Shown here: positions 48,408 through 57,908 of the stretch, one piece after another
How positions within the stretch are numbered: the stretch's first letter is position 1
Layout: every line of letters starts with the position of its first letter
DNA from: Toxotes chatareus
Taxonomy: Eukaryota > Chordata > Actinopteri > Toxotidae
Direction of reading: 5' to 3'
NCBI GenBank assembly: GCA_016801885.1
Contig: CM028899.1
Coordinates: 19,731,501-19,795,500, forward strand
Length of the DNA: 64,000 nt
The notes under the pieces: model-generated
The model's database searches: none
Told to the model about the DNA's origin: nothing
Seen by the model: the letters and a program-made list of their open reading frames with translations, nothing else
Made by a program: the position numbers and the translations under genes

Positions 48408-49703
48408 TTTGTGTGTACGCAGGTGATTTTGGGTGCCTGGGAAAAGGGAGTGAATCCCTCAGGCAACTCAACAAACCCCAGTAACTGGGATTTTAGTAGC
48501 TCCTTCTTTTTTGCAGGCACAGTAGTCACAACCATAGGTGAGCGTGTTTTCATATTCATAGCTTAAACCTGTGGATTTTTAAAGTGGCCTGCTGCTGACG
48601 TCAGATCATAATCTGCCTCTCACAGGTTACGGAAACCTCTCCCCCAGCACTGTGTCTGGTCAGGTGTTCTGCGTGTTTTACGCGCTCTTTGGGATCCCTC
48701 TGAATTTAGCCTTCCTCAAACAGCTTGGGAAGTGTCTCACCATCCACCTGGGCCAACTCAAGAGGGGGATGGTCTCAGCTGCTCCGCACAAGGTACCGAT
48801 GGACGGGTGTCCACTGACCACAGAATCACAGCATCTGACTATGCCAAAACGATCATTTCCTGCAGAAAGATTTGAGTTGTGGAGGATAATTCTCTAACCT
48901 TATAGATCACCAGAAACTGAAATAATATTATAACATCTTTACTTCTATTTGTCTGTTTGCCTGCTCTAAATCTAGGGGACAGAAAGGGTCCAAAACCTTT
49001 CTGGTGTTGTGTATTATGGAATTGTGCTATTAGACAATGAAAATTGTGAAATAACACCAAATAACACCAGTGAATGTAACCTAACTTTGTGTGTTTCCCA
49101 GCAAACAGTTGAGGCTCTGGCAGTGAGTTTTTTCTTCGTCAGTGGCAGCCTGCTGTTTTTGGTCATCCCTCCTCTGCTCTTCAGTTATGTGGAAGGCTGG
49201 ACGTTTGGTGAGGGCTTCTACTTTGCCTTCATCACTCTCAGCACCATTGGTTTTGGAGATTACGTGGTGGGTGAGTAGAGACGGAGCAAACAAGCACTAA
49301 TGGTGGTGGAAGGATCCCAGCAGTCACCTTCCGTCACATTAAAATCCTTTTTAGCCTTGATGCAATAAATATTTTTGCAGTTTTACATATCTAATGTGAG
49401 AGTTTTTATACGCCTGTCAGCTTTAAAATTTAATGTGTTTTCTAAACTGGGATCAACTTAGCACTTTCTAACTAGGTAATGTTGATTCTTGTAGGGACTG
49501 ACCCGGGAAAGGAGTACATCTCTCTGTACCGTAGCCTCGCAGGCATATGGATCATATTTGGCCTCGGCTGGCTCGCTCTTATCCTCAACGTGGGAGCCAG
49601 AGTCATGGAGCATGTGGTTTTCCTGACTCACCCTGGCTTTAAGAAACAAGAGAAGGAAGAGAGCGTGTCATCCAGTAAACTAGAAGACACGTCAAAGATT
49701 TGA
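47679..49703 (+). CDS. kcnk16: kcnk16, two-pore-domain K+ channel TALK-1-like (5 exons, 290 aa)
   Basis: Plasma-membrane background (leak) potassium channel subunit that works as a dimer. Mammalian TALK-1 is an alkaline-activated channel of pancreatic islets (established). The joined frame is 290 aa. M1 lies near residues 13-33. The cap cysteine C60 sits in the sequon NYT, and a second sequon NST is at 86-88. The first selectivity filter is TIGYG (108-112), M2 follows, then M3 (about 171-193) and the second filter TIGFG (213-217). M4 starts with YISLYRSLAGIW and ends near LILNVG. R234 occupies the position of the human TALK-1 pH-sensing arginine. GNSTNPSNWDF and GFGDYVVGTDP are near-identical to human KCNK16, and the place after kif6 supports orthology. 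The start is the first in-frame ATG; it has a poor Kozak context and follows a long G-rich tract. The cytoplasmic tail is short. Confidence 0.95.
48369..48402 (+). repeat. (GT)17 microsatellite before kcnk16 exon 2
   Basis: An uninterrupted GT run followed by GGGTGTTTGTGTGTACGCAG, i.e. 20 bases from the exon. A T-run at about 48302-48320 lies upstream. Confidence 0.98.
48423..48537 (+). CDS. kcnk16: kcnk16 exon 2 (pore helix 1)
   Basis: Reads VILGAWEKGVNPSGNSTNPS then NWDFSSSFFFAGTVVTTI. The acceptor TACGCAG follows a (GT)17 tract. 115 nt, donor ATAG|GTGAGC. Confidence 0.96.
48626..48792 (+). CDS. kcnk16: kcnk16 exon 3 (filter 1, M2)
   Basis: Completes GYGNLSPSTVSGQVFCVFYA then LFGIPLNLAFLKQLGK, i.e. 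the first GYG filter, M2 and the start of the cytoplasmic loop. 167 nt; donor AAG|GTACCG. Confidence 0.96.
49102..49270 (+). CDS. kcnk16: kcnk16 exon 4 (M3, filter 2)
   Basis: Reads QTVEALAVSFFFVSGSLLFL then the EGWTFGEGFYFAFITLSTIG region, ending in the GFGDYVVG filter. The acceptor was chosen as TTCCCAG|CAAACAG because only it keeps phase 0 with exon 3. 169 nt. Confidence 0.94.
49495..49703 (+). CDS. kcnk16: kcnk16 exon 5 (M4, C-tail)
   Basis: Reads GTDPGKEYISLYRSLAGIWI then M4 and the tail EKEESVSSSKLEDTSKI before TGA. The tail is shorter than that of human KCNK16 and carries a serine cluster. Confidence 0.94.
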
Positions 49704-50110
49704 CAGTGGGCTGCAGCTGGGACAATCTACATGTAATATTCGCTAACTAGAATATATTTTGTGGCATTGTTTTCTATACACATGATGATACACGGTACAA
49801 TTAGAAAAGAGATTCTTTTATATATTAGCAAAAAAAAAAGTTTTTGTAAGATATTTGCCACTGCATATTTATTCCTTCTTTAAAAGATTCACTTTGGCCG
49901 TGGTGCCACAAGAAAAGAGTGTGACTTTGGACTTTGGAGCAGCCTGAGATCAGAGGGTCGCCAGTTCGATCCCTCAACCAAGCACAAGGACCGAGACAGA
50001 GACCTCTGCTTTTTAATTTTAGAGAATTTTTAAAACATAGGAAACTATTAGCTTTAATGCTTAGTGCTTATTCCAACTTAAAAAAAGAATAAAGAAAAAT
50101 GATTTTTTTT
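49704..50110 (+). other. kcnk16: kcnk16 3' UTR
   Basis: Non-coding, AT-rich, ending near an AATAAA at 50088-50093 (TTAAAAAAAGAATAAAG). It includes a tRNA-like repeat fragment listed separately. The 3' limit is inferred. Confidence 0.5.
49895..49985 (+). repeat. possible tRNA-derived SINE fragment in kcnk16 3' UTR
   Basis: Contains CCAGTTCGATCCCTC, which matches an RNA polymerase III B box (GTTCRANNC), about 65 bp after a TGGCCGTGGTG string that resembles an A box. Fish SINEs carry this arrangement. The fragment is short and the family is not identified. Confidence 0.4.
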
Positions 50111-50345
50111 TTTTTCCTTTTAAAAAGTCCCAGTCAGAAAATGTGTGTATGATCAGGTGTGTGTTCAGGTAGGAATCCTGTAATGTTTCTCAGACAGCAC
50201 GTCGACACGTGAATAACTGCTGAACTACAGCAGTTGCTTTTTGTACTTTTGTTTATGTTTTTATTGTGTGCTACCCAACTGCATTATAAGAATGTTCTAA
50301 TGCCACACATGTGCTAGTGTGCACACATATACTGTATGTATGTCT

Positions 50346-50672
50346 GGTGTGTGTGTGTGTGTGTTTATGTGTGCTTGTGCTCTGTGCTTGTGTACTGATA
50401 GTAAACTCTGGTTATCTTAAACAAACTCATTTATCAAGATGGTGATGTGAAGCGACCTGAGAGCACACAGGACTGATCCCTGAGAGGCAGCTGAACTCCA
50501 CAGGATGGATGTTTTCCCTGTCTGGGTTTTTTTTTTTAGTATGTTCACTGAAACTGTCAAAACTGTCCTGAAGACTGAAATGCAAATACACCTGAAACTG
50601 AAATAATGTCTGATATATAATGTGGAAGTTCTTTGGTTTGTGGACCAGCAGAGTGCAGTGATATTTTTATTT

Positions 50673-50704
<32 letters not shown>

Positions 50705-50740
50705 TTTTTTATTTATTTATTTATTTATTTGTATTTATTT
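50346..50740. repeat. simple-repeat cluster between kcnk16 and kcnk17
   Basis: (GT)n near 50350-50365, then (TA)n running directly into (GA)n at about 50675-50704, then (TTTA)n to about 50735. No coding signal seen. Confidence 0.8.
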
Positions 50741-51063
50741 TAGTCCTACAGATTGTGCAGAGAAACCACAAACTGCTGTGGCTGGTCTTGAGTTGGCTCC
50801 ATGTCCTCAGAGTCATTGGTTCATTTTGGGCAGAGACTTCCTCTGCTGGTGTCTCTCCCTCTGCTGATATTGTTGCACCACATTTGCATGACAGGCCATC
50901 GGAGTGATTGAAACAGTAGTGCAGGTGGAGTTTCATTTGCCTTCAATGCATGGAGAGGCAAGAAGCCAAGCAGGTAAACATTCACTCCTCTCTGCTCCCG
51001 GCTGCAGAGATTGAGACGCTGAGCTTGTCTTGAACCCAAAGTTGTACAGTCGGGGGAGCTGAG

Positions 51064-51279
51064 ATGGGAATAAAGGAGATGTTCAACTTGGCCCGAGTAC
51101 CCTCAATCCTTATGCTCGGGCTGGTTTACGTGACCTACGTGCTGATTGGCGGGGTGGTTTTCTGGAAGTTGGAAGGAGATCTCGGACGGAAAGACATCAG
51201 CCTTTTACTGCTGAACAAAAAAAATCTGCTGAAGACATACTCCTGTCTAAACCAAGAAGGCCTGGAGGCGGTGGCTCAG
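51064..51279 (+). CDS. kcnk17: kcnk17 exon 1 (N-terminus, M1, cap)
   Basis: Starts MGIKEMFNLARVPSILMLGL, followed by the rest of M1 and LLKTYSCLNQEGLEAVAQ. Donor CAG|GTGAGG, phase 0. Confidence 0.93.
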
Positions 51280-53809
51280 GTGAGGCACATCAAATAGAAA
51301 AGAACTCCATATTCCTTTCTAAGCTTTTTTTTTCCCAGCATGCAGAGGTAACTCTAGAAAATGATTCCAAACAGTTACAGGCGTCAGCACATTACACTCT
51401 GTGGCACCCCTTTTCTTCTTGCCAGGGACATCTTAACATGCAAATGTTGGTATCCACTGTTTATCTGTGGCTTGTTTTGTATAAGTCAGCCTTGTGTGTT
51501 TTACTGAGCAGCCTGTGTATTAACATCTTTGCATTTTGAAATTGCTTAATGGAGAAATGCCATCATCATGAAACATTCAGAGTGCTGTCCCATGGGTTCA
51601 CGTCATGTGACCTCCTAAATGTTTTTAATTAACTGGATCACTGTGAGGTTATAGCAACAGAGATTCTTGAGTCTGTCGTTGTTGGGGTGGACAGCGTGCC
51701 ATCCTTAATGCATCCAGCATGGTAGTGAATTCCAGTTTAAGAGACTGGTGTTGACTTATCGGGCCAAAAAAAAAAAAAGTAACTCTGAAAACTGAAGAGT
51801 CCTTTTTGAAATCCTGACTGGTCTTTATGTGGCAGAGAGGCATCTTCATCTTCCATGCAAATACCAGCTTCTCCAGCCTCTCAGCAGTGGACACTATTTT
51901 GCCTATGTATGCTGCCCTGATTTGATTTACACGGCACAAAACTCCTTGGAAACTGCTGTCTTTTTTTTTGTTTTGTTTTGTTTGGGGTTTTTTTCCAATC
52001 CTTGAAATATACTCAACAGGAACAGCTTGTTAAGTCACACGCTACTTGCAGAGTAAGGAAAACAACAGATTGGTTAGATTCTCCTGCCAAGTAGTGTGAT
52101 GTAGATTTGCATTGTGTTAAAAAGTGAAATCCAAGCCAGCCATGGAGGTGGTGGGTGGTACAGATGGGTGCCTCCTCAGTACACATTAAGGTGGTGTGAG
52201 GACTTGAAATCTAAATTTATTTTCTGCCTTTTTTTTTCATGTCTCAGCCTATGTCTAAGGTGTAATTTCCCACACTGGCGATGTGACTCAAGCTCTGTGC
52301 TGAGAAGGTGTTTCTGTGTGTCATGTTTAAAGCTGTAATGTCTTGACCTGCATGGCCTCAAGGTCTCCAAGCAATACATACAGCAGTTACACATCTGTGA
52401 GCCTGACCCAGCTCCATGAAAGGTGACTTTGTTTGATTTGAGTGTGTTGGGGTTTGAGCGCTCGTGTTACCTGCAGTTTGTCATTTTCATTTGTTTTTCA
52501 GGTTGTTCAAGACGCATCAAAGGTGGGCCTGAGTTTGAAAGGCAACAACACCAGCGATGGCTTCTGGAAATTCACCAGCTCAGCTGTGTTTGCTGCAACT
52601 GTGGTCACAACTATAGGTTAGACGCCAACAGATTTTCAGTCATCCTCTCTGACAGTTTAAACACACGTGACTGGACGATATCAGGCTTCAACCTGATCGA
52701 CAGAACGCGTGACCAGTTTTAACCTTGTGCTCAATAAAACAGGATTTTACACAGTTTAAATATTCAACACATAGACCAGTTTTAGAGCCCAAAATTACAA
52801 CAATCAAAACTTTGTGTCCCTGCCAGTTTCACTGAGCCTCTCACTTAAACAAATATAGGAAATTCTAATTATCAAAGGTACAAAAGACAAGGTGTGAAAG
52901 AATATATGATTTTATATGTGCTTGAGGAGTTTATGAGGAGTTTCTCTTTAAATGATGTTCTTCCTCTCCTTCCACCACAGTGAGGTGAGGTGCTAACAGA
53001 CTACGGTTTTGCAGGTTACGGGAACATGAGTCCCAGCACCACGGCCGGACAGATCTTCTGCGTGTTCTTCGCACTATTTGGTATCCCGCTCAACATGGTG
53101 GTGCTCAGCAGGGTGGGCAAGTACATGCTCGTTATAGAGAGGAACATTTCCGACTTCCTTGAGGGGAAGACGGGGCGAAGGGTGAGCAGATCTTTATTGT
53201 GCTTAAGAGCAGAAATGTTTGTTTTCCACATTATTCTTCAGAGCATGACTAACATCACTGCTTCCCTCTGCATCTTGCTGCAGAGGTGTACACGTTTTTT
53301 TGTCCACTTGGTGTCTTACATGTGTGGAGCAACTCTCTTCTTTGTCGTGCCCATGATGGTGTTCCAACAATACGAGGGTTGGACCTACTCCGAGGCCATC
53401 TACTACTGCTTCATCACCCTCAGCACCATCGGCTTTGGAGATTTTGTGGCAGGTACGTCGCAGCAGAAATAACACACTCTGCGGGACTCTTATGATCTTG
53501 AGTGGCAAGACCATATTCTTCATTGCATTTTGAATTTTGCATTAAATGAGCCTCTCTTTTACAGACAGTAATCCAGACAAAGTATATCCAGACTGGTACA
53601 GCGTCCTCATGGCCTCGTGGATCTTCTTCGGCCTGGCCTGGTTGGCCCTGATCATCAACCACTCCATCGACATCCTGGAGCGACTCAACACCCACTTCAA
53701 ACAAGGCAGACAAAAGCAGGAGGAAGAGTCTGGCAGCGCAGAAGGTGAAAACCCTGACACACAGGTGGAGGAGGCAGATGAGGTCAAGAGGCCTCCAATA
53801 ACTCAGTGA
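51064..53809 (+). CDS. kcnk17: kcnk17, two-pore-domain K+ channel TALK-2-like (5 exons, 303 aa)
   Basis: Background potassium channel subunit of the TALK group. The joined frame is 303 aa. M1 is near 13-34 and ends FWKLEG (FWTLEG in human TALK-2). The cap cysteine is C61 and overlapping sequons NNTS lie at 87-90. The filters are TIGYG (109-113) and TIGFG (214-218). M4 is ASWIFFGLAWLALIINH, and the cytoplasmic tail is acidic and Lys/Gln-rich. Human TALK-2 has a lysine in WYK just before M4 as its pH sensor; here the sequence is WYS (S235). Some stretches, such as CLNQEGLE, AVFAATVVTTIGYGN and GFGDFVA, also resemble KCNK5, so the assignment rests on FWKLEG, the M2-M3 loop and position next to kcnk16. 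The start ATG has a good context (G at -3 and +4). Confidence 0.88.
52502..52616 (+). CDS. kcnk17: kcnk17 exon 2 (pore helix 1)
   Basis: Reads VVQDASKVGLSLKGNNTSDG then FWKFTSSAVFAATVVTTI. 115 nt, as in kcnk16. Acceptor TTTTCAG, donor ATAG|GTTAGA. Confidence 0.94.
53015..53181 (+). CDS. kcnk17: kcnk17 exon 3 (filter 1, M2)
   Basis: Completes GYGNMSPSTTAGQIFCVFFA then LFGIPLNMVVLSRVGKYMLV. A CTAAC branch-point-like motif lies 18 nt before the acceptor. 167 nt, as in kcnk16. Confidence 0.95.
53284..53452 (+). CDS. kcnk17: kcnk17 exon 4 (M3, filter 2)
   Basis: Reads RCTRFFVHLVSYMCGATLFF then QYEGWTYSEAIYYCFITLST and the IGFGDFVA filter. 169 nt, as in kcnk16. The preceding 102-nt intron has no stop in this frame. 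Confidence 0.95.
53565..53809 (+). CDS. kcnk17: kcnk17 exon 5 (M4, C-tail)
   Basis: Reads DSNPDKVYPDWYSVLMASWI, then M4 and a charged tail ending EVKRPPITQ before TGA. The codon spanning the junction gives Asp, where TALK/TASK-2 channels usually have Gly (GFGDYVxG). Confidence 0.93.
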
Positions 53810-53903
53810 TCTATAAAACAAGGTGGAGAGTTGACCTATAGAATTATCCGTCTTCATATGAGGACCATATCAGGTATCAATAATGGAATATGGCAAAGCC
53901 ATG

Positions 53904-53963
<60 letters not shown>

Positions 53964-55090
53964 CCTTGAGCATCTGTGATGATTTAATATGTGCCTGTGC
54001 TGTGGTTTGATGCCTGTCTTCTTAAGTGCAGGTAAAATATTGACTCATTTTTGTTGAGTCAGGTTTGTTTGTTTGTTTGTTTGACAGCACACAGGACCCA
54101 CATGCCGTTTAGCTTCTCAGCACTGTTTCCCAAACTGTAAACAAGTGACACTTGTTAATCTACCTTGTTAAAAAAAAAAAAAAAGAAAACAGTCTTTTGA
54201 AATTAGTCTAAGCAAGGACACTGGGACAACATGTCCTTTGCCCCTGTGTAAATGTCTCTGGGTTAGTGGTCAGTGGAAAACTGCAGTCAGTGGTGTAGGA
54301 GTTTTGCATCATATACATTATGTGTGCAATCAAAATCACAGTCACTGAAAGATACATGCAAATAATGTGGTTTGTTTTGCATAATATAGGAACTTAAATG
54401 ACACTTTCTGCAGCCGGTACGGAAGCTTTTTAAAAGACCATGACTTATTTAGAATGTGCGTTCAGAAACACTCGAAACAGATTTGTTGTCAACATATTTG
54501 GAGGGAAAATTGATGGTATTTCTTAAGGTTTTGTTGCAGGACTGTCATCTCAAGTATTGTTCTAACAGCAGTTGTTAACCCCACTTTTCTTTCTTTGTAT
54601 CTAAATAAATCAAATGCTGGAAACTTTTACTTTAAGTGAACTAAAAAAAAAAAAAAACAGTTTATCGGATTACCAGTTTAATATTTACCTGTTTGCTTTT
54701 AAATATATGCAACAAATTAAAATACTTTATATATTAACAATGTAATTTTTAAAAAATCTGTTTACTTTTTTTATTTATGTCCTAGAGAGTTTTTCGTAGA
54801 TCATAGCTCATTCATGCCACTCATCAGTGCTGAAATTAGCTTTATATCCACTAGGTGGTGTTACTGTACCAACACTGGAGAAAATAACCATTCAACCCAA
54901 AGGCAAAGCAGCAAATACACTGTACATTGCACAACGTTGTAATCATAGAAACTAACTATATCAATCACATCCTCATAGCAAATATTCTTACACACTTCAG
55001 CTGAGACTTTTCTGCACTGAAGCAGTTTCTGTTTGATGTTATTTCTTGTATTTTCCATCATTAAATAAACATGTTGGGTAGTTATTATGT
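53810..55090 (+). other. kcnk17: kcnk17 3' UTR with two candidate polyadenylation signals
   Basis: Non-coding. AATAAA at 54604-54609 and again at 55064-55069 could give short and long transcripts. It holds (GT)18 at 53907-53942 followed by (GA)n to 53962, (GTTT)n near 54064-54081 and poly-A runs near 54169 and 54644. The limits are inferred. Confidence 0.5.
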
Positions 55091-56282
55091 GTTTGCCTTA
55101 ACTCTCTGCTTCTTCTGACAATGGCCCAAACTAGAACAGCACAGGACACAGCAGCGCTCAAAGGTACAAACGTCTGCTGAGGATCATATATCAGCGAGTA
55201 AGTCAGGCAACGCTGAGGAGGAGTGAATGACAAAGACAGACGGCAAACAGCAGGGACAAGAGAATGGAAAAAGAGAAAGTTCTGGAGAGATGGATCGTGA
55301 GACAAGAGAAATGAAGTCAGTGAAAAGAAAACAAAATTGGAGGGGGGCTGTTTGAGGGAAAGTGCAAAATTCCAGACGACAGAGTAAGGCAGTGAAAAGG
55401 CTTTTTCTCCACGGATCGTAGGAAGGATGAAGGGGAAGCAGAGTGAGAGCGACAGGACTGCGACCGTTGTACATCAAAATGCCACATACCTGTTTGGCCA
55501 CGGTTCAATGAGGACTCAGTATGTGTGAGAGCGCTGGTGCCTCTCACTTACTCCTGTCCAGTCAACAAGTGGTTCACACTGTCCACAGTGGGACCAGACT
55601 CTGAAATTGAGGTGTATGTGCTTCACTGCCTCATATTATCATCAATCATCATCATCATCATCAGCTACCTCTGTTTGATTTGCACCAGGAATATTGTCTC
55701 AAAGCTCCAGTGCAGACGTAGCTAAAATCCCACAAACACCATTTGTGCTGTAGTTTCTCATTATTATACGAAATGTGTATCTATCTATCTCCTCCTATTT
55801 ATAAAGATTCACAGCTTTATAAGCACCTTCAGTTTGGTTTTATGCTCGATGCCATTCCTTTCTAATTTCAAGCTTCCGGGTTCTGGTGTTGTACAGTAAC
55901 AAAGTATGAGATACATGTCTGTCTTTTCTATAGCTGATTAATCTGCTGTTTTCTCAATTAATCAATTCATTGTCTAATGTTTAAAAAAATGAAATTTCAA
56001 CTTCTCTAATCCCACGGTGATGTCTTCAAAATCTTAAGAGATTTCATTTATTGTCACATATGACACAGAAAAAACAGCCAACAGACACATTTGTGAAGCT
56101 AGAGGGAAGCAAAGTTTTGGCATCTGTGCTTGAAAAATGACAAAAAACAATTAATCAACTTATCAAATAATCAGCTAATCATCACAGCTCTAGTCTTTTT
56201 ATCAGTTTCTGTCTAACAGGTGCAAAGGATGAAAGCTTAACTAAACTGTTGATGATCATCTTGGATTCAGTCACAGAACGAG

Positions 56283-56309
56283 ATTTTCTTTCTTTCTTTC
56301 TTTCTTTTT
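56283..56309. repeat. (TTTC)n simple repeat
   Basis: About six TTTC units in the stretch after kcnk17. A (CA)n run at about 56551-56574 follows. Confidence 0.85.
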
Positions 56310-57870
56310 CCTGAAGCCAAAGCTACAAACATGGCTTCTCTTACAACAAATGAAATGGAAGTGAATGTGAAGATATTTAAAACATTTACACTATAAGGAC
56401 CTGTGGTTGTCAGCTTGCATAACAAACCACATGTCACACACACACACTGTAAACTCTGTGAAGAATAGTTTAAATATGTAGGTGTGTCTGTTGGTGGTTC
56501 AGAGTAAGCAAGCATCACTTTCAAGTGCTGAATGTGTGTAATGATGATGTACTCACACACACACACACACACACTGTCTGACCTTACAGACAGTACTGAG
56601 GGATGAAGCTAAATAAATCAAATAATAATAATTTTTAAAAAAAAGATTGGAGGAGGAGAAAATGCTTTTTGCGGTGAGACTTTCAAACTTGAGCAAACAT
56701 GTCCGACAGCTAAAGCTCTGTGCAAACTTCATATGTGATTGAGAACTTAATGGTAAACAAACATTACACTAGGTGCTTTAGCTTTTGTGACTTGTGCCTC
56801 TGTCTTCACTTATTTTCAGCACCTCAGTCGCTCCCCACTGCTCCCCACAGGCCCCACAGTCCCCACTGGTGACATGAAGGCCCTGTGTTGTTATAAACTA
56901 AAACCACATGGGATTAACATTAAACCTGTACAGGATAATTACTGTTCATGGTATTAAAAACATCGGTTGGCAGCTAAATGATGGAATTTGTTTCATCAGG
57001 TTTAAGGAATGGGTGCACATCAGTTTATCCAGGTTCAACAAAGTGTTATTGCTGTCAAAACATTTCAGCAGGTCATGCTTCAGAAATTCTGTTGATCAGC
57101 TGCTGGCTTTGAGGTTGTGAGGGAGCGGCAGAAACCTTGGTGACATGATTCTCACGGCATTGTTGTTACCTGCAGTGAGACGCCCTGTTATCAGCAGCCT
57201 GTTTGATCACAACATTTCTGTGGTTATTAATCATTGACGAGCAAAACATCTGCTCTGAGCATACCGGTGAAAGAGAAACAGCTAGTTTGCAAGAACCGTG
57301 GGGTATAAAGCTAAACTGGGGACTGCAATTAGAAATATTACTGCTATAAAGGACTACTGCTTCAGTGATTGGTCTAAAGTTGCAAGTGATAAAAAAAGAA
57401 GACTGACACAGCTCACAGGAATGTGACTGGGGTAATTACTAAAGGGATGTCCAGATCCAGTGCTGTTCCAGTATCTTGAAGGCAAAACTCATCAATAAGC
57501 ATGTTCTTAACAGCCATATAATTTATGTAACACATAGGCAGGTGTCCTTTATTGCACCTATCTTTGCTTTTTATTCAAGGGTTCCATCAAGTTTTGAATT
57601 TCACATTTGGCTCTGGTATTAGTCAACTGATATGTTTGCCTTATGCGTGTCCCTCTCCATCCCACTCATTGGACCTGAACTCCGTGTTCTGAGCCAATGG
57701 GAGGACAACATGCACGTCCTGCCTCTGAAGTCCTGTGTGCATTATTTTCTCCTCCTCACCCAGCTCTGTCTCTCTGTGACACAGTTAATGCTGGGAGTTA
57801 AACTCCTTTAACCTCCCCCACCCCATCTTTGACTCACAACTTCACCTCTGTGTTTGTGTGCATCTGTGAA

Positions 57871-57908
57871 GCTGACTGACTGACTGGCTGACTGGCTGAC
57901 TGACCGGC
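57871..57908. repeat. (CTGA)n / CTGG imperfect simple repeat
   Basis: GACTGACTGACTGGCTGACT followed by more of the same with CTGG variants. Confidence 0.85.

Noticed and set aside
49102..49110. Alternative acceptor CAAACAG|TTG for kcnk16 exon 4
   Set aside because: It would break the reading frame with exon 3, whereas TTCCCAG|CAAACAG keeps phase 0 and the 169-nt length shared with kcnk17.
51064..53809. Calling the second channel kcnk5
   Set aside because: Parts of exons 1, 2 and 4 resemble KCNK5, but FWKLEG, the M2-M3 loop, the short tail and the gene order fit kcnk17 better. KCNK5 also has a long C-terminal tail that is absent here.
53203..53857. Long minus-strand open frames opposite kcnk17 exons 3-5
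   Set aside because: Shadows of conserved channel exons on the other strand.
55525..55725. Small membrane protein (66 codons with an Ile-rich stretch)
   Set aside because: The hydrophobic run comes from a (CAT)n simple repeat, with no other support.
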